From contig DHMN01000008.1 in NCBI GenBank assembly GCA_002405805.1, positions 26,435 to 45,442 of the forward strand: DNA of 19,008 nt, written 5' to 3'. Position numbers and translations under genes: made by a program. The DNA is from Cyanobacteria bacterium UBA4641 (lineage in GTDB: Bacteria > Cyanobacteriota > Vampirovibrionia > Gastranaerophilales > Gastranaerophilaceae). Shown in pieces: positions 1 through 7,354 of the stretch (positions within the stretch are counted from its first letter, which is position 1; every line of letters starts with the position of its first letter). The notes beneath the pieces are model-generated. The model was not told the origin of the DNA, did no database searches, and was given only the letters and a program-made list of their open reading frames with translations.

Positions 1-126
1 ATTCTAGTCAGTTCAGCATGACACTTGTTCCCTCGCCCCTTGGGGGACACTAGCCGAACCGACGAGCAAAGCGAGTTGAGTGAGACTGCGTGCCGTATGG
101 CTGAGGGCAAGGGTGAGGGGTGTCCA
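1..126. repeat. Degenerate palindromic intergenic repeat
   Basis: This gene-free stretch is richer in G+C than its surroundings. The left arm CCCTCGCCCCTT (30-41) is nearly complementary to AAGGGTGAGGGG (109-120). The phrase CACTTGTTCCC (22-32) recurs directly at 156-166. The pattern resembles the CCCTC.../...GAGGG hairpin repeats found between genes in many bacterial genomes. No open frame or RNA gene was recognised. Confidence 0.45.
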
Positions 127-149
127 GTTAGAGATTCCGAAACGCTTTC
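127..149. repeat. Left arm of 23-bp inverted repeat flanking the aminotransferase
   Basis: Positions 127-149 are the reverse complement of 1379-1401 with one mismatch (22 of 23), so an inverted pair brackets the aminotransferase gene. The arm contains GATTCCGAAAC and belongs to, or derives from, the dispersed ATTCCGAA/TTCGGAAT family described below. Confidence 0.65.
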
Positions 150-244
150 TTGATGTCACTTGTTCCCCCTATGCCCTCTACACTCTACAAAAAACATCAT
201 GTTTGGCGTATTAATATAAATACCGAACATCAAAGGAGATTTCT

Positions 245-1354
245 ATGAAGATAGACAAATTTAAAGTCGAAGAATGGTTTAATAAGTATGAAAAAGACGC
301 TGTGTATGATTTGGCGGATACTTGCGTAGAATCTCTTTCGATTGATGAACTCCTTGAAATCACAGGTGATAGAGAAAAACATTTGGCTGAAATTTTTTCT
401 CAAAAGCTCAATTATGGAGCAATTCATGGTTCAGACAGGTTGAAACAAGCGATTTCAACAATGTATACAAACCAAACGCCTGAAACTATAACGATAACCC
501 ATGGTGCAATTGGTGCAAACCACCTTGTTATGTTATCTTTTGTTGACCAAAAGGACAAGGTTGTATCAATTGTTCCGACATATCAACAGCATTACTCGAT
601 TCCAAAATCATTTGGCGCGGATGTAAAAATGTTTTTCTTGAAAGAAGAAAATAATTGGCTTCCTAATTTGGATGAATTAGAAAAAGTTGTTGGTACGGAT
701 ACAAAAATGATTTGCTTAAATAACCCCAATAATCCGACTGGCGCGGTTATTCCTGATGAAATGTTATATAAAATCGTTGAAATTGCAAAAAAATCAAATG
801 CTTATATTCTTTGTGATGAAGTTTATCGCGGTTTGAACCATGATGGAAATCCCTTTTCTGTTTCAATTGCAGATATTTATGACAAAGGAATTTCTACATC
901 AAGTATGTCAAAAGTCTTTTCTTTGGCTGGTTTGCGCCTTGGTTGGATTACGGCTGACAGAAAAATTATTGATGTAATTAATCATCAAAGAGAGTACAAC
1001 ACAATCAGCGTGGGAATTTTGGATGATTATTTTGCAAGTTTGGCTATTGAAAATAAAGACAAAATTATTAAACGCAATTTGGATAAAATTGCTATCGGTA
1101 AAAAAATCTTGACGGATTGGGCAACATCAGAGCCAAAGGTACATTTGATTGAACCAAAAGGTGGAACAACTGCATTTGTGCGATATGATGCGCCATTGTC
1201 TTCGGTTGAACTTTGTGCCAAATTGCAGGATGAAACAGGGGTGATGATTCTCCCGGGGGAAACTCTGGAGATGGATAGATATTTGCGTATCGGATATGGC
1301 AATAATTTTGAACAACTACGCAAAGCCCTTGAAATATTTTCAAATTGGCTTTGA
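245..1354 (+). CDS. PLP-dependent aminotransferase, class I/II
   Basis: Fold-type I PLP enzyme of 369 residues, a normal length for class I/II aminotransferases, expected in the cytoplasm. Visible landmarks are the cofactor-binding motif NNPNNPTG (residues 159-166), the pyridine-nitrogen Asp in CDEVY (D191), the Schiff-base lysine in SMSKVFSLAGLRLGW (K223) and the carboxylate-binding Arg in YLRIGYG (R348). The start is fixed by AAAGGAG at 232-238, six bases before ATG. The substrate cannot be read from sequence. The N-terminus (ACVESL-like segment around residues 24-31) is reminiscent of the branch annotated as capreomycidine-synthase-like or generic aminotransferase, but no biosynthetic neighbours support a specialised product. 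It stands alone, with repeats on both sides and no obvious terminator. Confidence 0.9.
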   Translation: MKIDKFKVEEWFNKYEKDAVYDLADTCVESLSIDELLEITGDREKHLAEIFSQKLNYGAIHGSDRLKQAISTMYTNQTPETITITHGAIGANHLVMLSFVDQKDKVVSIVPTYQQHYSIPKSFGADVKMFFLKEENNWLPNLDELEKVVGTDTKMICLNNPNNPTGAVIPDEMLYKIVEIAKKSNAYILCDEVYRGLNHDGNPFSVSIADIYDKGISTSSMSKVFSLAGLRLGWITADRKIIDVINHQREYNTISVGILDDYFASLAIENKDKIIKRNLDKIAIGKKILTDWATSEPKVHLIEPKGGTTAFVRYDAPLSSVELCAKLQDETGVMILPGETLEMDRYLRIGYGNNFEQLRKALEIFSNWL

Positions 1355-1368
1355 GGTTGTGGATTGGA

Positions 1369-1401
1369 TGTCATTTTTGAAAGCGTTTTGGAATCTCTAA
1401 C
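1369..1401. repeat. Right arm of inverted repeat flanking the aminotransferase
   Basis: This is a diverged copy of the TGTCATTCYGAA...TTCGGAATCTCT palindromic family. Its part 1379-1401 is the inverted partner of 127-149. It begins 15 bp after the aminotransferase stop codon. Confidence 0.65.
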
Positions 1402-1417
1402 CGAGCAAGGTAAGCAT

Positions 1418-1445
1418 TGTCATTCCGAATTTGTTTCGGAATCCT
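1418..1445. repeat. Dispersed palindrome, ATTCCGAA family, copy 1
   Basis: ATTCCGAA (1422-1429), a 5-nt loop, then TTCGGAAT (1435-1442), preceded by TGTC. Same architecture as the copies at 1546-1575 and 14028-14053. Confidence 0.75.
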
Positions 1446-1500
1446 TTCAATAATCAAAATTAGGCACATGTAATATTTGTTAAATATTAATTATGGAAAA

Positions 1501-1526
1501 GATTCTGAACCAAGTTCAGAATGACA
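1501..1526. repeat. Dispersed palindrome, ATTCTGAAC variant
   Basis: ATTCTGAAC (1502-1510) and GTTCAGAAT (1514-1522) form a perfect 9-bp stem followed by GACA. It is a sequence variant of the same family, with matched changes in both arms. Confidence 0.75.
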
Positions 1527-1545
1527 TAGACCTAAGTGTTTATTT

Positions 1546-1575
1546 AGAGATTCCGAAATAAATTCGGAATGACAG
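1546..1575. repeat. Dispersed palindrome, ATTCCGAA family, copy 2
   Basis: ATTCCGAA (1550-1557), a 5-nt loop, then TTCGGAAT (1563-1570), flanked by AGAG and GACAG. It is inverted relative to the copy at 1418-1445. Confidence 0.75.
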
Positions 1576-1592
1576 TTAATTTTTTAAAAAAT

Positions 1593-1661
1593 CATGTCAT
1601 TATGAGGAGCAATGGTTTACAAATATAGCAATAGACTCCACGGCGCGACGTGGTAATCCAC
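1593..1661. repeat. Partial copy of the GAGGAGCAA/GACGTGGTAATCC repeat
   Basis: It matches the left half of the full element at 17518-17670 through CATTA-GAGGAGCAA, GCAATAGAC/GAATAGAC, GCGCGACGT and GTAATCC. The right arm that would close the long hairpin is missing, so this looks like a truncated copy. Confidence 0.6.
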
Positions 1662-1897
1662 TACATATCGGTCATGTCCCCCCACCTCGAAATCAAAGAT
1701 TTCGGTCCGCCCACAAGCGGCGGACATGTTGACCTATGTGTTGTGTCTCTCCGTATGGGAGAGACCGAAATTGTATTTGAGCGGTACGCGAAATTTTACA
1801 ATTTCGAGTGAGGGTTCGGACAACATTTGTATCAGATATGTTACAAAATGTGAAGGTGCCGCCAAAGAGGTGAAAATGCTTGATATAATTCCTTAAA

Positions 1898-1919
1898 GGT
1901 TAGGTTAGGTTAGGTTAGG
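1898..1919. repeat. Pentanucleotide microsatellite (TTAGG)4
   Basis: GG followed by four TTAGG units, ending immediately at the probable -35 box of the next gene. Confidence 0.85.
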
Positions 1920-1946
1920 ACAAATTGTCTGATAAAATGGTATAAT
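1917..1946 (+). promoter_or_regulatory. Promoter of the DUF805-like gene
   Basis: A consensus TATAAT (1941-1946) is preceded by TGG (extended -10). AGGACA (1917-1922) lies 18 bp upstream and overlaps the last TTAGG unit. The 13-mer TAAAATGGTATAA (1933-1945) recurs exactly in the promoter of the gene at 10216. Confidence 0.6.
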
Positions 1947-1978
1947 CAATTGGTATTAGTTTATTAAATGAGGTAAAT

Positions 1979-2407
1979 ATGCAACAATTCAATGCAAATC
2001 AGGTTCAACAAGAGGAAAAACCAAAACATAATATTTTTTCTACTGAAAATTATGGTATAGGCAGGTTAGAATTTTTAGGGTGTAATATCTTAATTTACAT
2101 TATGGTCATGGGTGTTGTATGCGTGTTCGCGTTTATTGCAGCCCTTATCGGAGTTGATAGAATATCAATAAAGATTTTTGGACTTATTTCTGCAGCGATT
2201 TCATTAATTTATTTATTAACTTTGAATTATGCCCACAGATTGTATAATATTGGTTGGACAGATGAGATTAATTCAAAAACAGTTGCATTTATGCTAATGT
2301 TTGTTGGTGTTGGAGGTTCTTGTATTCCGATTGTTAATATCTTTGCAGGCTTGTTTCTGTTTATTTTGACTTTAATTTTGCTTATTGTTCCAGGGGATAA
2401 TGAGTAG
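1979..2407 (+). CDS. DUF805-like small membrane protein
   Basis: 142 residues: a polar N-terminal tail of about 25 residues, then hydrophobic segments near 33-58, 64-82, 101-122 and 117-137, so probably three or four membrane helices. GRLEF (28-32), RLYNIGW (87-93) and the ending VPGDNE match the positions of the conserved GR-x-EF, RLHDIG and PG-x-x-G-x-N landmarks of the DUF805 family of uncharacterised inner-membrane proteins. GAGG at 1970-1973 precedes the ATG. A repeat-containing promoter drives it. The biochemical role is unknown, and the DUF805 call rests on motif resemblance only. Confidence 0.7.
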   Translation: MQQFNANQVQQEEKPKHNIFSTENYGIGRLEFLGCNILIYIMVMGVVCVFAFIAALIGVDRISIKIFGLISAAISLIYLLTLNYAHRLYNIGWTDEINSKTVAFMLMFVGVGGSCIPIVNIFAGLFLFILTLILLIVPGDNE

Positions 2408-2502
2408 GAAAATTTGCCACCATAATCGGATAATCTCTTGCAAAATGGGCAATTATTTTTTAAAATGATTTACAAAGTCAAAAAGTCCAAAGGAGTTGGG
2501 GT

Positions 2503-3825
2503 ATGCAAGAAATTAAATGTCCAAAATGTGGTGAAGTTTTTCAAGTAGATGAGTCAGGATATGCTGCCATTGTAAAGCAAGTTCGTGACAAAGAGTTTGA
2601 AAAAGAGGTAGATGCGCGCGAATCTCAATTTGCGTCAGAAAAAGAAACTGCAATTATGCTTGCAAAAGCCGAAAGCGAAAAACAGTTTAATGTAACCCTT
2701 TCTCAAAAAGATATATTGATTTCTCAACTACAATCTAAACTTGAGGCGCAAGATAGTGCGCAAAAGCTTGCTGTAAGTGATATGGCGGCAGAAAAAGATA
2801 AAGAACTTGCACAAAAAGATACCCAAATTGCTCAACTAAAGGCTCAAATTGACTCTTGCGAAAAAGACAAGGAGCTTGCAGTAAATAAAATTGTCGGAGA
2901 AAAGGACAAAGAACTTGCCGAAAAAGAAAAACATATCGTAAAGCTTTCAGGACAAATTGAGACAAGCGAAAAGGAAAGTCAGTTAAAAGAACAATCTATA
3001 AAAGACCAGTATGAAGAGCGATTAAAGCTAAAAGATGAAGAAATCGCGCATTACAAGGATTTTAAATCAAGATTATCTACCAAAATGATTGGAGAAAGTC
3101 TTGAACAACATTGCGAAATTGAGTTTAACAAATTGCGTTCAACAGGATTTCAAAACGCATATTTTGAAAAAGATAATGACGCGAAAACAGGCAGTAAAGG
3201 GGATTACATATACAAAGACTACGACCCTGATGGGGTTGAAATTGTTTCTGTAATGTTTGAAATGAAAAATGAAATGGAAACAACTTCTACCAAGAAAAAG
3301 AATGAGGATTTTTTGAAGGAGTTAGACAAAGACCGTCGTGAAAAGGATTGTGAATATGCGGTTTTGGTTTCACTTCTTGAACCTGATAATGAATTGTATA
3401 ATTCAGGAATTGTGGATATGTCACATCGTTTTCCTAAAATGTATGTTATCCGTCCGCAGTTTTTCATTCCGATGATTACGTTGTTGCGTAATGCTGCGAT
3501 GAATGCTCTTCAATATAAGCAAGAGCTTGCTGTTATCAAAAATCAAAACATTGATATTTCTCATTTTGAAGAAGATATGAATGAGTTTAAAGACAAATTT
3601 TCAAGGAATTTCAGACTTGCCAGTGAAAAATTCCAAAAGGCGATTGAAGAAATTGACAAAACGATTGACCACCTTCAAAAAACAAAAGATGCATTGCTAT
3701 CTTCAGAAAATAATTTGCGCTTAGCAAATAACAAGGCGGAAGATTTGAGTATCAAACGTCTTGTAAAAAACAATCCTACAATGGCTGCAAAATTTGCTGA
3801 ACTGGAAGATAAAAAGAATATCTAA
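2503..3825 (+). CDS. DUF2130 coiled-coil protein with zinc-ribbon-like start and possible nuclease fold
   Basis: 440 residues. The N-terminus has a CPKCG knuckle (C6, C9). Residues about 25-190 are a long, charged coiled coil containing EKDKELA three times (97-103, 120-126, 133-139). Residues about 190-345 are the DUF2130 domain, with GESLE (197-201), GSKGDYI (230-236) and FEMKNE (252-257). The spacing D234...E253-x-K255 resembles the D...E-x-K active site of the PD-(D/E)XK nuclease superfamily. A second coiled coil covers about 350-415. AAAGGAG (2489-2495) lies 7 bases before ATG. The function is not established. A DNA-related enzyme is an inference from the active-site-like residues. Its stop codon overlaps that of convergent galE by 4 bp. 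Confidence 0.82.
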   Translation: MQEIKCPKCGEVFQVDESGYAAIVKQVRDKEFEKEVDARESQFASEKETAIMLAKAESEKQFNVTLSQKDILISQLQSKLEAQDSAQKLAVSDMAAEKDKELAQKDTQIAQLKAQIDSCEKDKELAVNKIVGEKDKELAEKEKHIVKLSGQIETSEKESQLKEQSIKDQYEERLKLKDEEIAHYKDFKSRLSTKMIGESLEQHCEIEFNKLRSTGFQNAYFEKDNDAKTGSKGDYIYKDYDPDGVEIVSVMFEMKNEMETTSTKKKNEDFLKELDKDRREKDCEYAVLVSLLEPDNELYNSGIVDMSHRFPKMYVIRPQFFIPMITLLRNAAMNALQYKQELAVIKNQNIDISHFEEDMNEFKDKFSRNFRLASEKFQKAIEEIDKTIDHLQKTKDALLSSENNLRLANNKAEDLSIKRLVKNNPTMAAKFAELEDKKNI

Positions 3826-4814
3826 ATACTGCTTTGTAAATTCTTTTCCCAAGTATATGCACTTGAAATGCTTTCATCTAGTGTATGTTGAGGTTTCCAG
3901 TTTAAATTTTCTTTTGCCTTGTTATTATCCGCAACAAGACTTGCAGGGTCTCCTGCTCTACGAGGTTTTATTTCAACAGAAATTGTTTTTCCGGTAACTT
4001 TTTCACAAGCTGAAAATACTTCTTTAACTGTATTCCCGTCATTTGTTCCAAGATTGAAATAGTTTGTTTCGCCACCATTATCCAAGTATTGAAGTGCAAG
4101 TAAATGAGCTTGTGCCAAATCCTCAACATTGATATAATCCCTTACGCAAGTTCCGTCTTTTGTATCATAATCATCTCCAAACATTTGGAAAGTTTTGCCA
4201 TTATTAAAAGTTGACTTTAAAATATTTGGTATAAGGTGCGTTTCAGGGTCGTGCCATTCGCCAATTCGAGATTTGGAGTCAGCTCCTGCAACATTAAAAT
4301 ATCTCAATCTCACAGATTTTAAACTATAAGCTTTATCATAATCATCCATAATTTTTTCAATCATTAATTTAGTTTGACCATACGGATTGATTGGGTTTTG
4401 CGGATGTTTTTCATCAATTGGAATATAAACAGGCTCACCATAAGTTGCAGCAGTTGAAGAAAATACAATCTTTTTAACATTGTTTTCAAGCATTGCTCTT
4501 AAAAGATTAATCGTTCCGCAAACGTTGTTTATATAATATTTTTGAGGATTAACAACTGATTCTCCAACTTGTGAAAATGCCGCAAAATGTACAACTTTTT
4601 CAATATTATAGTGTTTGAACACAGAATTTATATCCTCAAAATTTGTCAAATCTCCTTTTTGAAACTCAACGTGTCCGAATTTTTTCAAAGTTTCAACAGT
4701 TTCAATATGACCGGTTGATAGGTTGTCAAAAATAACGACATCATTATTTTTTTCTAACAATGCCATTACACAATGACTTCCTATATATCCTGCTCCACCT
4801 GTTACTAATATCAT
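3822..4814 (-). CDS. galE: UDP-glucose 4-epimerase
   Basis: Cytoplasmic NAD-dependent short-chain dehydrogenase-type epimerase interconverting UDP-glucose and UDP-galactose (Leloir pathway and polysaccharide precursors). It has 330 residues, typical for GalE. The Rossmann motif is GGAGYIGSH (6-14), with D30 for the ribose hydroxyls, the FSST strand (118-121), the catalytic Y145-x3-K149 in NPYGQTK, and RDYI (225-228). The start is supported by AAGGAG (top-strand 4821-4826), 6 bases upstream. It follows ade by 17 bp and is almost certainly co-transcribed with it. No other galactose genes are adjacent, so a role in cell-envelope glycan supply is as likely as galactose catabolism. Confidence 0.95.
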   Translation of the reverse strand: MILVTGGAGYIGSHCVMALLEKNNDVVIFDNLSTGHIETVETLKKFGHVEFQKGDLTNFEDINSVFKHYNIEKVVHFAAFSQVGESVVNPQKYYINNVCGTINLLRAMLENNVKKIVFSSTAATYGEPVYIPIDEKHPQNPINPYGQTKLMIEKIMDDYDKAYSLKSVRLRYFNVAGADSKSRIGEWHDPETHLIPNILKSTFNNGKTFQMFGDDYDTKDGTCVRDYINVEDLAQAHLLALQYLDNGGETNYFNLGTNDGNTVKEVFSACEKVTGKTISVEIKPRRAGDPASLVADNNKAKENLNWKPQHTLDESISSAYTWEKNLQSSI

Positions 4815-4831
4815 TATCTGCTCCTTTTTAC

Positions 4832-6550
4832 TTATACAAACAGATTTGTTACTTTGAATTTAGATACATCAATAAGTCCTTTGTCGGTGATTTTGATTTC
4901 AGGAATTACTGACAATGACAAAAATGCCATGCTCATGAATGGGTCATTGATTTTGCAACCTATATCAGCGGCGGTTTGTTCAAGTTCTTGTAATTTTGCC
5001 ATAACTTCTTCGGCTGGTTTATTTGAAATCAGACCGGCAATCGGAAGTTCCAATTGAGACAATATTTTTCCGTTTTCTACAATAATTTTACCACCTTGAG
5101 ATTTAACAAGCTGGTTTGCCGCATAATACATATCTTCATCATTTGTGCCGATAATAATCATGTTGTGGCTGTCATGCGCAATTGTGGATGCGATTGCACC
5201 TGATTTCAACCCAAAACCTTTGACAAATCCGAGTCCGATATTACCTGTAGCTTTGTGACGTTCGATTACTGCAATTTTTAAAATATCGTTAGTTGTGTCA
5301 GAAACTGCGTAGCCGTTTTCGTTTTTCACTTCTTCTATTGACAATTTTGTAATCAATTGTTTTGGAATAACATTAATTACTTTGATTTTATTTTTGTTTT
5401 TCGGAATTTTTATTTGAAAATCTTTTTTCTTCAACGGTTTGATGTTTACAGAACCTCTCAATTCAGGTGGTTTAAATTCTGTCATATCAATTGTCATCTG
5501 ACCGTTTTTGGCAACGAGTTTTCCTTTTTTGAATACCATTTTAGGGTCAAAAGTTTTCAAATCATCAAATACCAAGATATCTGCATTGTACCCCGGAGCG
5601 ATTGCACCTGTGTTTGGAATGTTGAAGTATTCTGCCGTGTTAAGACTTGCCATTTGGATTGCTTTAATTGGGTCAACACCTAATTCTACAGATTTTTTAA
5701 CCATACCTGAAATATGTTTTTTCAAGTGTTTAGGGTGTCTGTCATCTGTTACAAAGATACATTTTCTTGTATTGTATTTTTTTAGTACAGGAATCAATGG
5801 TTCTAAATCCCTTGCTCCTGTTGCCTCACGAATCATTATATACATTCCGAGTCTTATTTTTTCAATTGCCTCATCAGGGTTTGTACATTCGTGGTCAGAT
5901 GCAACACCTGATGCGACATAAGCGTTTAGGTCTTTGCCTGACAGGCTTGGTGCGTGTCCGTCCACTCTTTTGTGTTTTTCTAAACCGAGTGCAATTTTGC
6001 TCAAAACTTCTTTATCGCAATTTACAACCCCAGGGAAATTCATCATTTCTGCAATTCCAAGAACCCAAGGTGCATCAATTAAAAGAGCCAAATCATAACA
6101 ATTTAAGTCAACCCCTGAAGTTTCAAGTTTTGTTGCAGGTACGCAAGATGGCAACATAATGAACACATCAAGTGGGAGGTCTTTTGTTGCCTCTCTGATA
6201 AAACTTATTCCTTGCAAACCCATTACGTTAGCTATTTCATGTGGGTCTGCAACAACGGTTGTTGTACCTGATGGGATAACCAATTTGGCAAATTCGGATG
6301 GCAATAACATCCCACTTTCTAAATGGACGTGACCGTCAATGAATGATGGTGAAACGTAAGCACCTTTTAAGTCAATTTCTTTTTTGCCTTTGTAGCCTTT
6401 AGAAATCCCTGCGATTTTGCCGTCTGTGATTGCAATATCTGTTTCATAAATCTCTTCAGATAGTACATTGATTAGTTTTGCATTTTTTAAAACTAAATCA
6501 GCAGGTGTTTTGCTTGAACTTACTTTTATAATTTTTTCAATATCTGTCAT
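4832..6550 (-). CDS. ade: Adenine deaminase
   Basis: Amidohydrolase-superfamily enzyme converting adenine to hypoxanthine plus ammonia in purine salvage. Its 572 residues match the family's usual length. Metal-site and active-site segments are visible: DGHVHLES (H74, H76), ADPHEIAN (H104), DGHAP (H199), SDHE (H220), TDDRHP (D269/D270) and the family-specific C-terminal HDSHN (459-463). The ribosome-binding site is weak (AAGAGAAAG-like), but upstream there is a perfect -35. It is the first gene of a two-gene unit with galE. Its promoter lies just after the stop codon of the hypothetical gene at 6641. Confidence 0.95.
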   Translation of the reverse strand: MTDIEKIIKVSSSKTPADLVLKNAKLINVLSEEIYETDIAITDGKIAGISKGYKGKKEIDLKGAYVSPSFIDGHVHLESGMLLPSEFAKLVIPSGTTTVVADPHEIANVMGLQGISFIREATKDLPLDVFIMLPSCVPATKLETSGVDLNCYDLALLIDAPWVLGIAEMMNFPGVVNCDKEVLSKIALGLEKHKRVDGHAPSLSGKDLNAYVASGVASDHECTNPDEAIEKIRLGMYIMIREATGARDLEPLIPVLKKYNTRKCIFVTDDRHPKHLKKHISGMVKKSVELGVDPIKAIQMASLNTAEYFNIPNTGAIAPGYNADILVFDDLKTFDPKMVFKKGKLVAKNGQMTIDMTEFKPPELRGSVNIKPLKKKDFQIKIPKNKNKIKVINVIPKQLITKLSIEEVKNENGYAVSDTTNDILKIAVIERHKATGNIGLGFVKGFGLKSGAIASTIAHDSHNMIIIGTNDEDMYYAANQLVKSQGGKIIVENGKILSQLELPIAGLISNKPAEEVMAKLQELEQTAADIGCKINDPFMSMAFLSLSVIPEIKITDKGLIDVSKFKVTNLFV

Positions 6551-6587
6551 AATTTGCTTTCTCTTTTTCTTTTAGGGTTTATATATG

Positions 6588-6616
6588 ATATTAATCTTTT
6601 TGGCAAAATATGTCAA
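6588..6616 (-). promoter_or_regulatory. Promoter of ade-galE
   Basis: On the minus strand a consensus TTGACA (top 6611-6616) is followed by a 17-bp spacer and TAATAT (top 6588-6593). The predicted leader is about 30 nt. This separates ade-galE transcription from the genes to its right. Confidence 0.65.
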
Positions 6617-6640
6617 ATATTTTTGATAAATAAAATAAAA

Positions 6641-7288
6641 TTAAATATAATAACTTGCAATTCCGTTTGCGTAACCGCCAATGATTTCATCAGTACCGCT
6701 TTTGACAATTTTTGCAGGTGTATGGTATGAACTTTCTAATTCGGTTACAACTTTTCCTATTGCAGGTTTTGATTTTGGTATTAAATGGCGTAATTCTTTT
6801 GGAGTTTCCTCGCAGCAATCTACTAAGACTTTTTCACCTTTAGGGATATTCTTTTTTATAAAATCAAAGATTTTCACTGAAGGGTCATTGGCAACATGCC
6901 AAGTATTATTTAATGTTGTACCGTCGCCATGTCCAAAAATAATATATTTTATGTCTTTAGGGAATCTTCCGTCTTTTATGTCGCGCAATATTGTATTTGC
7001 TAGGTTTGAAAATGATATTGCTTCTTTTGGGTTTGTCATTATCATTTTTATACCTGTTGCTTTTGTAAATAAATCACAAGCTTCTTGTGCTTGTTGTGCT
7101 GTTGGAGATGTCGACATAATTGTTTGAAACTTTTTACCAACAGGATTTGGTTTAATTGTATTTTTTAAGTCATTTAACAATACTCTGCAACTAGCTCCAA
7201 TAAAGCTTGTGCGCCAAGATAGTTCTGGTGCCAATATATGTGCATCTTTATTAAGTAAATGTCTAAGACCTTTGGTGATGATATTCAT
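6641..7288 (-). CDS. Hypothetical protein with clan CD peptidase-like His/Cys pattern
   Basis: 215 residues, no family recognised with confidence. Two predicted beta-strands each end in a candidate catalytic residue: KYIIFGHG (H120) and KVLVDCC (C158, C159), with 38-39 residues between His and Cys. This order and spacing is what caspases, gingipains and CHAT domains (clan CD) show. A conserved-looking C-terminal segment, IIGGYANGIASYYI, follows. SFIG (28-31) matches the F-x-G motif seen in two other hypotheticals here. AGGGG lies 4 bases upstream of ATG. There is no signal peptide or membrane helix. Peptidase activity is an inference. It could equally be a non-enzymatic alpha/beta protein. 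Confidence 0.7.
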   Translation of the reverse strand: MNIITKGLRHLLNKDAHILAPELSWRTSFIGASCRVLLNDLKNTIKPNPVGKKFQTIMSTSPTAQQAQEACDLFTKATGIKMIMTNPKEAISFSNLANTILRDIKDGRFPKDIKYIIFGHGDGTTLNNTWHVANDPSVKIFDFIKKNIPKGEKVLVDCCEETPKELRHLIPKSKPAIGKVVTELESSYHTPAKIVKSGTDEIIGGYANGIASYYI

Positions 7289-7297
7289 ATTTCCCCT

Positions 7298-7329
7298 AAA
7301 AATACTTTATAATTATATAAAGTATTTTT
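7298..7329. promoter_or_regulatory. Perfect AT-rich 14-bp palindrome between two hypotheticals
   Basis: AAAAATACTTTATA (7298-7311) and TATAAAGTATTTTT (7316-7329) are exact inverted arms around a 4-nt loop. It lies between the stop of the gene at 7355 and the ribosome-binding site of the gene at 6641. In RNA it ends in a U-tract, so it may act as a weak terminator. As DNA it could be an operator. The stem has only two G-C pairs' worth of stability, which argues against an efficient terminator. Confidence 0.6.
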
Positions 7330-7354
7330 CAGGTCAAAATTTGCTTAAATTTAA

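Larger units (their letters stand above)
1355..1978. other. Gene-free island of hairpins and dispersed repeats
   Basis: No convincing open frame is present. The stretch holds three palindromes of the ATTCYGAA family (1418-1445, 1501-1526, 1546-1575), a partial copy of the GAGGAGCAA...GACGTGGTAATCC repeat (1593-1661), and a chain of perfect hairpins: GTCCGCC/GGCGGAC (1705-1711, 1719-1725), GTCTCTCC/GGAGAGAC (1745-1752, 1758-1765) and CGAAATTGTA/TACAATTTCG (1766-1775, 1797-1806). It ends with a pentamer microsatellite and the promoter of the next gene. None of the hairpins has a T-tract, so they are not ordinary terminators. Confidence 0.6.

Noticed and set aside
1418..1575. Closely spaced palindromes as a CRISPR array
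   Set aside because: Spacing and orientation are irregular, units vary in sequence and there are no cas genes.
1898..1919. TTAGG repeats as a telomere-like end
   Set aside because: Only four units, internal to a bacterial contig, beside a bacterial promoter.
2430..2465. TTGC...GCAA followed by T-rich run after the DUF805 gene as a terminator
   Set aside because: The stem is only four base pairs, too weak to call.
5357..6159. Several open frames on the plus strand opposite ade
   Set aside because: They are shadows of the adenine deaminase gene, with no start signals and no recognisable protein.
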